The translations under genes were made by a program, and so were the position numbers. From Owenia fusiformis (taxonomy: Eukaryota > Annelida > Polychaeta > Sabellida > Oweniidae): 20,588 nt of DNA. The stretch is from positions 36,616,166 through 36,636,753 of the forward strand of contig CAIIXF020000011.1 in NCBI GenBank assembly GCA_903813345.2. The letters run 5' to 3'. This document shows positions 1 to 12,100 of this stretch, piece after piece (within the stretch, counting starts at the first letter, position 1; every line of letters begins with the position of its first letter). A model generated the notes under the pieces. That model had not been told where the DNA came from. It saw only the letters and a program-made list of their open reading frames with translations, and did not search any database.

Positions 1-24
1 TTTATCATGCTATATTTGTATTAG

Positions 25-151
25 CCTAAAGATGCCATACAGAAGCATGGTGAAGATATGGTCGACTTTTTAAATGATGTTGGGTTTGCCTATTACCACG
101 TACTGTGCAGGATGATGGATCTCGATGAAAAGGGCACAATTAAGAAAGATG
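25..151 (+). CDS. IP3R-like channel, window exon 1 (residues 1-43)
   Basis: It opens after TTAG at 21-24 and ends before GTATGT with one spare base, completed by AC of the next exon to give Asp. The peptide begins PKDAIQKHGEDMVDFLNDVG and ends DLDEKGTIKKD. It belongs to the cytosolic helical region before the channel domain. The first Met at residue 12 is internal; the real start codon is upstream of the window. Family assignment of this exon alone would be weak; it rests on phase continuity with the next exon across a 6.4 kb intron. Confidence 0.75.
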
Positions 152-3100
152 GTATGTTCAATTTTCACATTCGATGTTTTCTTTTACAAATTAATTTAAA
201 TGCAGTATTTATTGCAACATGTTTTTCCATTAATGACCATGCAGATGTGTAGTTATTGTATTTGTTATGATATTGACCGCGTACTTATTGTACGTTATGT
301 CAGCTTCATTCAATAGTTGTATATCTCATATGTTCTAAGTACATACAGGGTGGGTCAATAAAAATTACTGTTAGCTATTACTGTTAGCTATAGTATTCAA
401 GAGTGGCATGTCTTGCTTCTCCTAGATATAACTACATACAGTTTTAATTGATGAAAATTGCGTTGAGATCATATCAAGGGTACATATAGTATGGTATGAA
501 AGATACTGTAGTGCTGTCTCTCGCAGGGAAAATATCGAAACTATTCATGAAATACGCAGAATACAGATCATGACCATGACAAGCCAAAAATAATCATGCG
601 TACACACATATTTTTATCTTTAACATTTTCACAAATAATCATTTTGTCATTATATGAATTTTTGTGGATTGAACTGCAAACATTAAGACAATTGAACAAA
701 TAAAAAATATTTTTTGGCCCACCCTGCAATTTCGATTCATACAGTACCCCATTGCGGTTGGCAAATCAAAACAGTATTTGAACCCTAAGATATTCAAGTA
801 GGAACAGGGGTGTGGTAAAAACCATACCAACCCACCATAATAAAATGTTATGGTTTATTGATTACAATGTAGACATTTCAATAGAAAACGAATGTAACAA
901 GTGAATTGGCTATATGTCAATTTTATTTCTCGATTATGTTGCTTTTGCATTTTTATTTTATTTTATTCGTACACTTATGTATTATTATTTTTTTCTATCT
1001 GTTTTTTCAATGTATGCATGTAGAGCGTGAGCTGTAAGGGGAAATCCAAAAAATGAAAATAACTCCGTCTTCCAAAATGGATTTCAGATCATATTAAGCC
1101 TAATTGCACCTCGTTCAATTATATATTATATTATTATTATTATGATCTTGATGAATCGCCATTTTAAAAGACATGCATGCTCCAAATGCGGAAAATCCGA
1201 CCGATATATATCCCAAAACTTTTATCATTGGAACTATTTCAAAGATTTTGTCCACGCTTATATAATTATAACTCTAGAAGCAAGGGCATGGTGAGAGGAG
1301 TTTCAATAGACTCGTGTGAACCCCAATTCTCGTCGAATACCCATTTCGTTATGTTATACACACGAGAAATTGCTTCTTGTTTCATTTTGAGTCATCTGGT
1401 TTAAGCTTCCGGGACCTAATAACATTTCATGACTATCATCAGTTTTGAAAAAATCTTGAAACGCTTCGTCATAAGGACATATTTTTTTTATAGATTTGTA
1501 CGAATATACGTGATGAAGAATGTAAAATAAAACTGAAATAATGTGTTGAACCCAGTTTATTTGAATTTTGAAAAACCCCGGGTGTAAAAAATAAATTTCC
1601 GTAATTTGAGCTTTTCAACACAGTAGGTGACAATATTGTTGTCCTTCTGCACTATCGAGTATAAATCTCACTCACTTGCGCCCCTTTGGAAGCATCATAG
1701 AGTTGAAACAAGAGATAAGAAGCTAGAAGGATGATTAGAGCAATAGCACAAGATATCTCTGAGTGTGCAGTCAGAACAACTCTACCGTAACGAGTCTGGC
1801 GTCATGTTTTGTTTTGTAAAATAGCCTTAAAGTGGTTGTCATTTGATACATATCAACGAAACTTCGAAGAATGAAATAACATTGGACAAGCTTTACGTTT
1901 GCTAAATATGAATTTAAAACCACGTTGGGTGACTGACGTATTACCATTTGTTTGGGTTTCATTTTTGTCTCACCCTGTATAACAAGGTAATACAATTTAC
2001 AGGTAAATTAATCAAGTACAATCTGGCACAAGGTGAATTATTTTTGGCTTATAATCGTTATTTTATTGAAATCTAGTATACTTATGGCTGTCTTACAAGT
2101 CATGATTTCTTATTTAGAATTTCTAAATTGATGTATATATGGCTTCATAATGTCATGCTTATAGAAAGTTGTTACTAGAAATGTTGTGAACCATTTAGGC
2201 TTGGATTTGGGTTTTAGGTCCACAAATACATGCCCGTTGACCAGAAAATGGATCGGGAAGGGGGGGGGGGGTGTGAGCGAGTTCTGCAAGAAAAAGATAA
2301 TCGGAAATAATCCAAATGGGATGGAGGGGGGGGAGGGAGGGGAGACAAACACCCCCTTTAAGTTTGGCAACCTTTGCTCCCCCATTGAACTACGTGTTAA
2401 AGCCTCTTTACCTTTGAATTTTTCTTTACTTAACTTGCAATGAAAATACTTATACTATTGATGGAAACTTAATTTGACTTTGTTTCCAATACTTCAAAAT
2501 TTTCTCATTTTTTCCTCGATAACAGTTAGTTGAAAATTGATGATTTTGATGAATTTTCGACATTTCCATGTTAACCAATAGGATATGGTAGGTTTGAAGG
2601 AAGTCATATGACAGAATATCTATATCCATCAGAGTCTTTGCAAAAATACAAGTTAAAAAATGTAGGTGGGCAATTGAATTTGCTAACTTTATTTAGCAAA
2701 AATTGATATGTTTCTTAAGGTTCAACAAAGTATAGGGCTTTAAAGTCAAAATTGTTTTTCAAAAAACATCTCCCATTGAAATAACACAAGAGGCGAAAAA
2801 TTATTTTCAAAAATGACTTTGAAGCGCTGTAACTTTAGTATTCATCAATGGCGTCGCTGTATTTATCAAGTAAACTAAACACCTAGTGGACAAAAGGTGA
2901 GACAATTCAATTTTCTATATAAAAATATTTTTTTGCTGAACTTACCATTTCCAATTGGTTTACATAGAAATGACGATTTTCAAAAATTCATCAAATTTAT
3001 CATCAATTTCCGACCTATTGTTATTGAGAGAAAAAAAATTGGAGGTATTGAAAATAAAGTCAAGTTACGTTTCCATCAATATTCTAAGTTATTACATCGC

Positions 3101-6100
3101 ATAAAGAGGCTTTAACACGTAGTTCTATGAGGGAGCTAAGGTTGCGAAACTTATGGAGAGGAGTGTATGTCTATATGGTGGAAAAAATTAACACGAATCT
3201 TTGTACTTGAAAAATGAACTCATTAGCTCGGTTTGAAACTGAATGTTTCAACTAAAAAGTGAAAGATGGGTAAATTTGAAATTATGTTACATAAAGTCAA
3301 CTAACATATCTCAACATATCATGTTTTTAGACATATAACCACCATCTGTCCCCTTCTCTCCGCCATCCCATTTATTTTGTTAAGTCAGCAATTGCATTCA
3401 TTTTGATATCATAACGACAATTACAAGTCGTGTACACCATCATTGCTTGATTTATAGCAAAACATTGTCACGAGCACCTTGATGGCGTTGCACCTTCCAT
3501 ACTATACCATACCATGTGCCCATTCATTTGGCAATTAAACGGTAAAAGGATTAATATCGACGTGGCGCACTGAATTCAACATTGTTTTTCTTTTTAACCA
3601 ATAAACCAATTTTCCGATGATATTGAATGGTATTCATCTTATCAGAAGATTTCTAACGAAAGATGAGACCAATTTCTTTCAGACCTATAGACTCTTTAAA
3701 AGTAATCCAAGAAAATTATCATAAAAAAGATCTGGACCTCTATGGGCAAAACATTATATTTAAAGTAGGGGTCGGCTGCCTTGGTTCAAACACATATCTT
3801 GAAAAAATAGGTCAAGGCAATGGCATCTGTTCTTCGTGTTCAATGAATGTGAAGAAGTGATAGAGCATCGTTTATTTTTGTGCCCTTTAACATAAGATTT
3901 CAGAATAACTTTCTTAAATGAAATTTCATGTAAATGTACCCTCGAAATGTCACTAGAATTCTCATTCTCAAACCCTGTTTGTAAAACGAATTTAGTTTTG
4001 GAAAATAGGGTGAGTGACTCACTGCGCAAAACGTTTTTAGTAAAGATATATATAATGATATTAAAAATAAGATGTATGATTATTGTATTTACAATTTAAT
4101 GTTTCGATTTGAATGTTTTAATGTACTTTTAACATGTGATATGCTACACTTTGACCTCAGGACCCATGTGTCACTGCTGTAAAAGAATGTGCAAATAAAT
4201 AAAAAATAAATACAGAGAAAAGCATATATATATTTACAATTCAAAAAATGATCATTAGATTGACGGTGTTTAAAATTTTCCGAATTTCTTGATGACAGAT
4301 TTAAGAGGAACACGTATTCTGTACAGCTCGTAATACCAATACCAATCCTTTCACGTTTATGTTCTTACACCCAGATTTGTTGAATTTTCTTGCAAAAACC
4401 GGCGCCGCCTACCCCTCTGCTGTCCCATTCTTCCGATCACCGGGCGTGAAATAGATGATGAAATATATGACAAATTACTTGGGTAAAAGGGAAACTAGTA
4501 ATGCTCAAAGACAGTTGTTAATTAAGATGAGAACTTATATAGAAGTTATAGGGACTATTAAAAACATCTGTTACGTAGAAATTGACAATATTTAAATGCA
4601 TTTCATGCGGTATACCAGGCAGCAGTGTAATAAAATGATTGCATAACATTTTAAATCCACATGTTTAATTAGTATTTTCAATGTACTTTGAAGTCTTCCT
4701 TGCTTGTATATTGTTATGTGTTCGCTTTGACTTTCGATGTGCACATATTTGTAGAAATGGCTATTTAAGACAATATTAGTAATTTCGGCAGCCAGCCACA
4801 TATCCTTATGAGAAAGGGTACAAGATGGATATTGCTAATACTGTTTCTAACATATTGTTTGAATATGTATGGCCTTTTAACAACATAAGTAATGTATAAT
4901 AAAGTTATTATAGTACTAATGAAGTAGCCAAAAACAGTCAGCATTGTATTAACCAAGTTACTGAAATTGACAGAGTCAGCTCTATAAAACCATATTCGAA
5001 AATACAGGGTAGGCGAATAAAAATTGGAACATTTTTCTTTTTATTCAATTTTCTTTATTATTGCAGTTCAGTTCACTAAAATTTGGATACTGGTAAAATG
5101 ATTATTTGTGAAAATGTTAAAGATACAAATATGTATGTATGATTATTTTTGGCTTGTCATGGTCATGATCTATATACTGTGTGTATCATGAACAATTTCC
5201 AAATTTTTCTCTGCTTTAGACATCAGTGCTGAAAAGACAGTATCGTTCATACCATACAATATTTGCCCTTCAAATGGTCTCAATACAATTCCCATAAATT
5301 AAAACATATGTAGTTATCTCTAGGAGAAGCTAGACATGTTTCCCTTGGATAATATAGCTTAACTGACCTCAGCTTTTTCAAAACTGGCACAATATGTTTC
5401 AAACCTATCATTTAAGCCATGCGTGACTGTCAAATACAGCTCAGACTGATTGTTCAGGTGGGTGGAGGACATGTTCAGTAATTAAATGTTGAGCTTGTAT
5501 ATTCATAGTTGTACAAGCTGTTGACAATGAATTGTTTTTCAATTTCCTAAATTATTGAAGATAATACACAAAAAGTTACAATTGATGGAAAAATGTTCCA
5601 ATTTATTTTACTCAACGCAAGGGTTTCCTGAACGTGTCCTTTGCCCACCTGAACAATCAGTCTTAGCTGTATTTGACAGTCATACATGGCTTAAATCACA
5701 GGTTCTGAAACATATTGTGCCAATTTTGAAAAAAGCTGAAATTGTGTTGAGACCATCTGAAGGGTACATATTGTATAGTATAAAAAATACTGTATTTTCA
5801 GCACTGATGTCTCAAGCAGAGAAAATTTGGAAATTGTTCATGATACACACAGTATACAGATCATGACCATGACAAGCCAAAAATAATCATACATACATAT
5901 TTTTTATCTTTTACATTTTCACAAATAATCATTTTACCATAATCTGAATTTTCATGGATTGAACTGCAAAAATAAAGACAATTGAATAAACAGAAAAATG
6001 TTCAAATTTTTATTGGCCCACCCTTTAAGGGAAAGTAGATCGTGAATACTAATAGGTTAAACTAAGTCTTAATGTGAAGTCTATAATTAAAATAACTTTC

Positions 6101-9100
6101 AGTTCTTGCTTTTAGGAAAGATTTGTTTTTGAATGGCTTGATTTTGTAGTTTATTTTGTCCGAACCGCCTGGATTGTTGAAGTTTACAACAAACCTTTGA
6201 GTAAAAATTATATTAAAGTCAAAAACATGAAAATTCATCATCATTTGAATATCTTACATCTGTTATTTTGTTGTTGTTGTTGTTGTTGAAGTAATGTCCC
6301 GAAATACGTTAATATCTTATCATTTTGCAAAATAAAGAGTTATTTATGAGTTATACCAAGATATATACAAATTGTCCAAATCAGGGAATTCTAGTCTTAA
6401 TCGATGAATATCATCCTTATGACCATATCTTTCAATCGGTGACTTTACGTCGTAAGAAATTTGAAAAATGATGAATTAATTAATTTCAATAAAATGTTTA
6501 TATTTCACATTGTAGACCTGATAAAGACCAACCTAGACGAGATAGCATGGGAATATTACAGCGCAAGCACTCTTTCCATTGAAATACTCAAAGATGATCA
6601 ACTTCAGAAAATTTATTTTCGTGTAAAAGACAGGGTAAGAGTTGGAGCACATGATATAACAATTATCACTATCCTAATATAAAATATAACTGTTAAATGA
6701 CACAACAAACAAACCGAGTGCTACGAGTATTTTACCCGTACAGCATGTAATGGTTTCAAAATAACCAAATCAATTGCTACACGTAGTCCACTTATACAGA
6801 GTGTAATGGTTCCAAACTAATCCGATTAACTACCATCCAAGACTACGGGGATGGCTAAGTCATTGTGAAAAGAAGGAAATGAACTGTTACACAAAGTATA
6901 ATTTAACACGTTAACACATTGACCTGTTGTATTTCCGAAAAACCCACAGTCAGGAGAGATATCAAAAATTCAATGCGAAAGCTATGGAATTAAGGAATAT
7001 ATATGAAAATAAAGGAGCATAATCTAACAAACCCAAACATACAAACAAATTAGAACGAGGGTCGGCTAGCCCAAACTACATTCACAATCAATGATGCAAC
7101 GAGGGTCTGACAGTCTGCTACATCTATGATTCAGAAATAATTATCAAAATCCAAAAATACAATATAATTGTTACTACTTTTTACAATGTTCTATATTTTC
7201 CATATTTCTTACAATATTTAAATACTGTAATTCATTATTATTTTAACATGTTCGGGAAGGTCAAGTTTACAGTTCCATGTTTGTTTTTCAGAATGTATTA
7301 AGAGAAGAAATCAAAGAAAAGTTCAAATATGAAGTTGACAGGACTTCGCCAAGCAACAAACTTAGAGATTTCATGGACTGGTCAAAAGACATTATGCTCG
7401 ATATTAAGAAACAGCAAAGAATATCAAAAAATCCGCTTGCTAGATTCCTGGTGCAGTTCTGGTAAGAACCATTGAAATTTGACTGCTATACTATTTTGGA
7501 AGTTCAACAGTTACGGCTGTTGTGTTGGTTTACGTTTTTTTCTATTAAGTTCTGTTTTAACTGTTTCATTTGGGACCTTCTTGTGATATTTTTAGGTGGC
7601 ACTTTAACATCATGGCGATCCTGTTTAGCTTTCTGATTGCGATTGTCGTACTGGTCACTTGGAAGGAACCGGTCAATCCAGATGGAACATCACAAACAAA
7701 CAGGTAGACTCATTAAACACATGCGTATAAAATAGACGTCGAATTTGATTAGCTTACATATTATACTGACACACGTGGGATCATCATCATGCTTTTGTAT
7801 TTTTTTCGATTGCAGCTCTGTACCATTGTACCTAGGACCTGGGAACGAGGCTAAGATTACAATTTACGTCCTATGTGGAATACATAATCTCATATGTCTC
7901 TTCGTCTACATCAGTTACTTCCTGAGCAATACTCCAACGTTTCCTACATCACATGATGTGAAGAGCTTCTTTAGGTAGATTACTTTTTTTCAGCACAAAA
8001 TATATGTGTTTTGGTCTAACAATGTTACATGATAATTATGATTGATCAGCGAAAATATAGCTTTGCGACTTGTACATCACATGGTCGGTACAACACCAAG
8101 GTCAGTCACATAGGGCAATATGTAAATAGTAATTCAAACATTAGTAGAATAACGTCATTTCTGCGGGCAATATAGTGAAATATTGGACCTAGGGCCGAAG
8201 TCCACCGTTTATGCCTAGGGCTGTTATAACATTCCCGGAGATAATTGCCGGTCGTTGATGCATTATTGACCGGCAATATGGCCCGCCACTTTAACTTCAC
8301 ATATTGCTTAGGTCGATAAATAATAATAATAAATGCCTTCTAAACTAGCACTAATTTACCTAGAACAGGCCCGGCAAGGTGGCAATAATCTGAATCATAC
8401 TACTCATGTAATCTACGAAGGCATGTCAAGAGCATTATTGAAAGGACAGTATGTGTTTATGTGACTGGGGCGATCACTATTGCTTATTATTATTTTGCTT
8501 CCAGTAAAATCTTTATATCCTGTATGGGGAGGCCTGCAGACAAACGCAAAGTGCATGGAATCTCAAATGATGATGATGACAATAGAGATTCTAACCTTGA
8601 GATTAAATTCTTTAGTGCCAAAACATTTTATTATACAGTGAGTTTTTTCATCTGTCACGTGCTAGAAAACCTGCCAATCTTTTGTGAAAAACGTAAAATC
8701 GTATCATATTGTGTCTCCTGGATGCAAAAAGACCATTGCTTGTATTTTCAACAAGTAAAATTATATTTCATATAAAGAGACATATCACCAATTGCGTAAT
8801 TTCTTTCCATTGTACTTTTTCATGGTGTCTCTGTCTTGAGCTTAAAATTAATAGGTATTTTACTATATTTCAGTTATTTCTGGTTATGTCTGTGCTAGGG
8901 ACCGTATATCATGGATATTTCTCCTGCTTCCATCTCATCCACATTGTTAATGTCAACCAGCTACTTGGTCGCGTTATGAAGGCCATCACTAGCAATGGTA
9001 AGATATTTAGCCTCTTTATAAAGGGTATTACTAGCAAAGGTGAAATCTTTGACATCATTTATGAAGGCTGTCACTAGTGAAGGTAGGACTTTCATTCATC

Positions 9101-12100
9101 GTTAACAAAGGCCATCACTCGCAATTGTAAGTTATTTAGCCTCATTTATAAAGGGCGTCGCTATCAAAGGTAAAATTATTCATGAATGCTTCATCAATGA
9201 AGCCCATCGCAAGCAATGTTAAGGTCATTGACTCAATTCATCAAGACCATTACGAGAAACACAAGACCTTCAACGCCATTAACAATGACATAAGTAACAA
9301 TGGTAAAACATTTGACCCGATTCAAAAAAGACAATTACAAGCTGAGGTAACGTATTTGACCCCGTTCACAAAGGACATCACTAGAAATGGTAGGACCTTG
9401 GACCCTGTTGATAAAGGCTATTACTAGCAACGGGAAGACATTTGAAATCATCAGCTACATATACTAGCATATTGCTACCCCTTTTGTAGAATATGTTATA
9501 TCAGTATTTTAATATTTTATTTAAAGTTGTAAATATAAGCGCAAAAATGGCCCCGAAACTTAATAAAACATAAAGCTTAATTGTTCATTTATGTCTGTGG
9601 ATTATATTTTATACCACAAGCCTTTTACAAAAACCTGAAATTTGCAATAAAAGTTGATTCGAAATTCCTCATTTTTTCCTGAATCGCGCTAGTCACGTGA
9701 CCATATACGTGTAGCGGTATACCTAGTATTACAGATATTATGGCAAACATCAGCGATTCTGATTCCCAGTGTAAAAGAGTAGGAGGTCCTATCAAATAAT
9801 GGTCCCACTCTCCATTGATTTATATGGTGACCTTCATTAGTCTTCCCCTCATTATCTTACACTCAGGGCCAGTAAGGGGCGTTAAGAAAAGGGACCATAA
9901 TCCCTGGGGACCATCATTTTTTCACAACGGGTTCTGGCTAATGGCTATTTTGGCGAGGGTGTCATTTGAGGACAATTCAAAGAGGTGAAAGGGTGCCCAA
10001 GTATACCAGTAAGAGCAGAACAGTTCAACTCGTTGTTAAAACGTCCCTAGTAGGATTGAAGTATGACAGTTCCGTTCGTAGTACTATCAGCTCGCCGTTC
10101 GTTCGTTGTCATTCGTTCTTATTGTAGAACGTACCCACCAAGAGAACATTTTGAGCATGTTCTAGGTTCTAGAGGATCTACCCGTTTGAGTACGTTCGAT
10201 GACGTTTGTAAATAGACCCCAAACGGTTCTAAGTACGTCCAGTCCGTTCATATACAGTTGAAGCCCGTTTTTGAGAACGTAGTGAAAACTAGTTTGGTGT
10301 GATAGTAGGGTTAGACGCGTCAAATAATCGCTTTGTTTTTTGACGTATGCTTCATCCGAAATTTCAGAATTCGATTAAGCTACGCCATAACTTGTACAGG
10401 AAGAAATGGTAGATTCTACCTTCATTTAGAATCACAGATTTCTCTGGACAAGTTCCGAAAAGAAGTTGTTCGTCATCGCGACTATCCATGTTGTATGTGT
10501 ATGTCACTCTAAACTCCGCGATAAAATACTGCATTTTGATTGGTTACTACTCGGGTTGCCATGGCGCGAAAGGCATTAGTGAACACTGAATATGTTAATG
10601 AATTACCACTGTTTGAACATTTGTCTCTCTGATTGGTTGACTATACCTGGCTCCTGAATGAATATAGTTGTCGTAGTAGTAGTATGCCCCGCGTCACATG
10701 TCACGTGACACTATATTTTTTGAAAAATGAAAGTGATAGTGACAATTTTTAATCTTAAGTTAACCATTATAACAAACACATATCGATTTTTTATTAAATA
10801 TTTGTTTTTTCATCATACATACATTTGTTTTATACTACATTGATTCATTTTGGTGATGCCTTTGCTATTAGATCTTCGATAATAGTTTCACCATGGCCGT
10901 TGTTTTAGTGCTCAACCTACAATGGGATACAATTTTTGGGGCATAGATTGCCTACATGGAGCATGTGTTAAAACATTTAGTTCGGTTCTATTTAGAACCA
11001 GCAGTTAAAAGACTGGACTTGTGCCTTTATTGCATATAAATTGGATCCTTTACGACATTCCAAGATTTAATGTTATGTTTCTGTTTGACCAGGTAAATCT
11101 CTTTTGTGGGTCGCAGTGTTAGGCCTGATATTCTTCTACATTTACGCCCTCATTCTCTTTGGGTTCTGGAGGGTTATCTTTGACCCTCAAATAGGCGGTT
11201 ACTGTACAACAATGTACGAATGTCTTGTCACTGTGATGCACAAGGGGCTAATATTCGGCATATTTGATGAGGATGTAAGTACATTTGATACTTTGTGTTG
11301 TGTTTAGAGATATATCATCACGCGGTATTAACTTCGACCGGTAATTTTTACAAAGACTTTTGAAAATCAGGAATTGTCTCATACTACACTGTTTTTCTTC
11401 AAACTTGTTCCAATAAAACATAACAAAATGCCTTTCTGTTGGTACATTATTCTTTTATACAGAGTCTCAGAGTGGTTTTTGGGTCCCCAGATGTGGAAAG
11501 GGCTTCCTGTAGCTTGGGACCAAAACCCTGCTCAAATGATAGACTCTGTACAATAAAGCTATGCACCGACTGAAAGTCAATTTAGTTTTGATTTGAATGT
11601 AGAACATATTTGAAGAAAAATAGTGCTGTGTGAGATTGTCAATTCTAAATTTTCAAACATCTGGTAGGTCAAAGTTAGTGCCGCATGGTCATAATTGATG
11701 TAGAAGTACATCAATATTTGTTTAACAGTCTTTTGGAAATACAATGTAAATCTCCTAAAATGAATTATGATCTCATATTGTCACCATAATTGTTATTCTG
11801 AAGCAATTGAAACACATATGTTTTAAAACTTAAATCAGAAATTTGAAGAAAATAATTGACAATACAAGTGATTAGAAATCGAATAATGTAGCTTAGCTTA
11901 GATAAGGTGTACATGTATTAAGATTTAAGTTAATAAGGTTTTTATTACTTTTTTCTCTTTTTTATCATATACACTTTGTTTTCCTCCACTCACTTTATAA
12001 AGGTTGTGTTTATTATATTATTCGCAATGTGTTATATATATCAACTTTTTGTTTTGCAGTACATGACTTCACCCGGCGACCAGCCTTTTCAATATTGGGC

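Noticed and set aside
2110-2443. Open frames on both strands with Pro/Gly runs
   Set aside because: They follow the G-rich tracts; no start context or family similarity.
5555-5866. 103-codon open frame
   Set aside because: It lies in the loop and right arm of a foldback element and lacks transposase motifs such as DDE/D signatures.
6955-7135. ACGAGGGTC words occurring twice, considered as a tandem repeat or tRNA fragment
   Set aside because: Too few copies, and no cloverleaf or A/B boxes could be built.
8461-8775. 104-codon open frame read as one gene
   Set aside because: Only 8505-8637 fits the channel; the frame merely runs through both splice sites.
8709-9077. 122-codon open frame read as a separate gene
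   Set aside because: It is exon 7 (8874-8997) read through intron on both sides; the upstream part is not family-like.
11374-11556. Possible extra exon between filter and S6 exons
   Set aside because: No similarity, and exons 8 and 9 join in phase into a continuous pore region without it.
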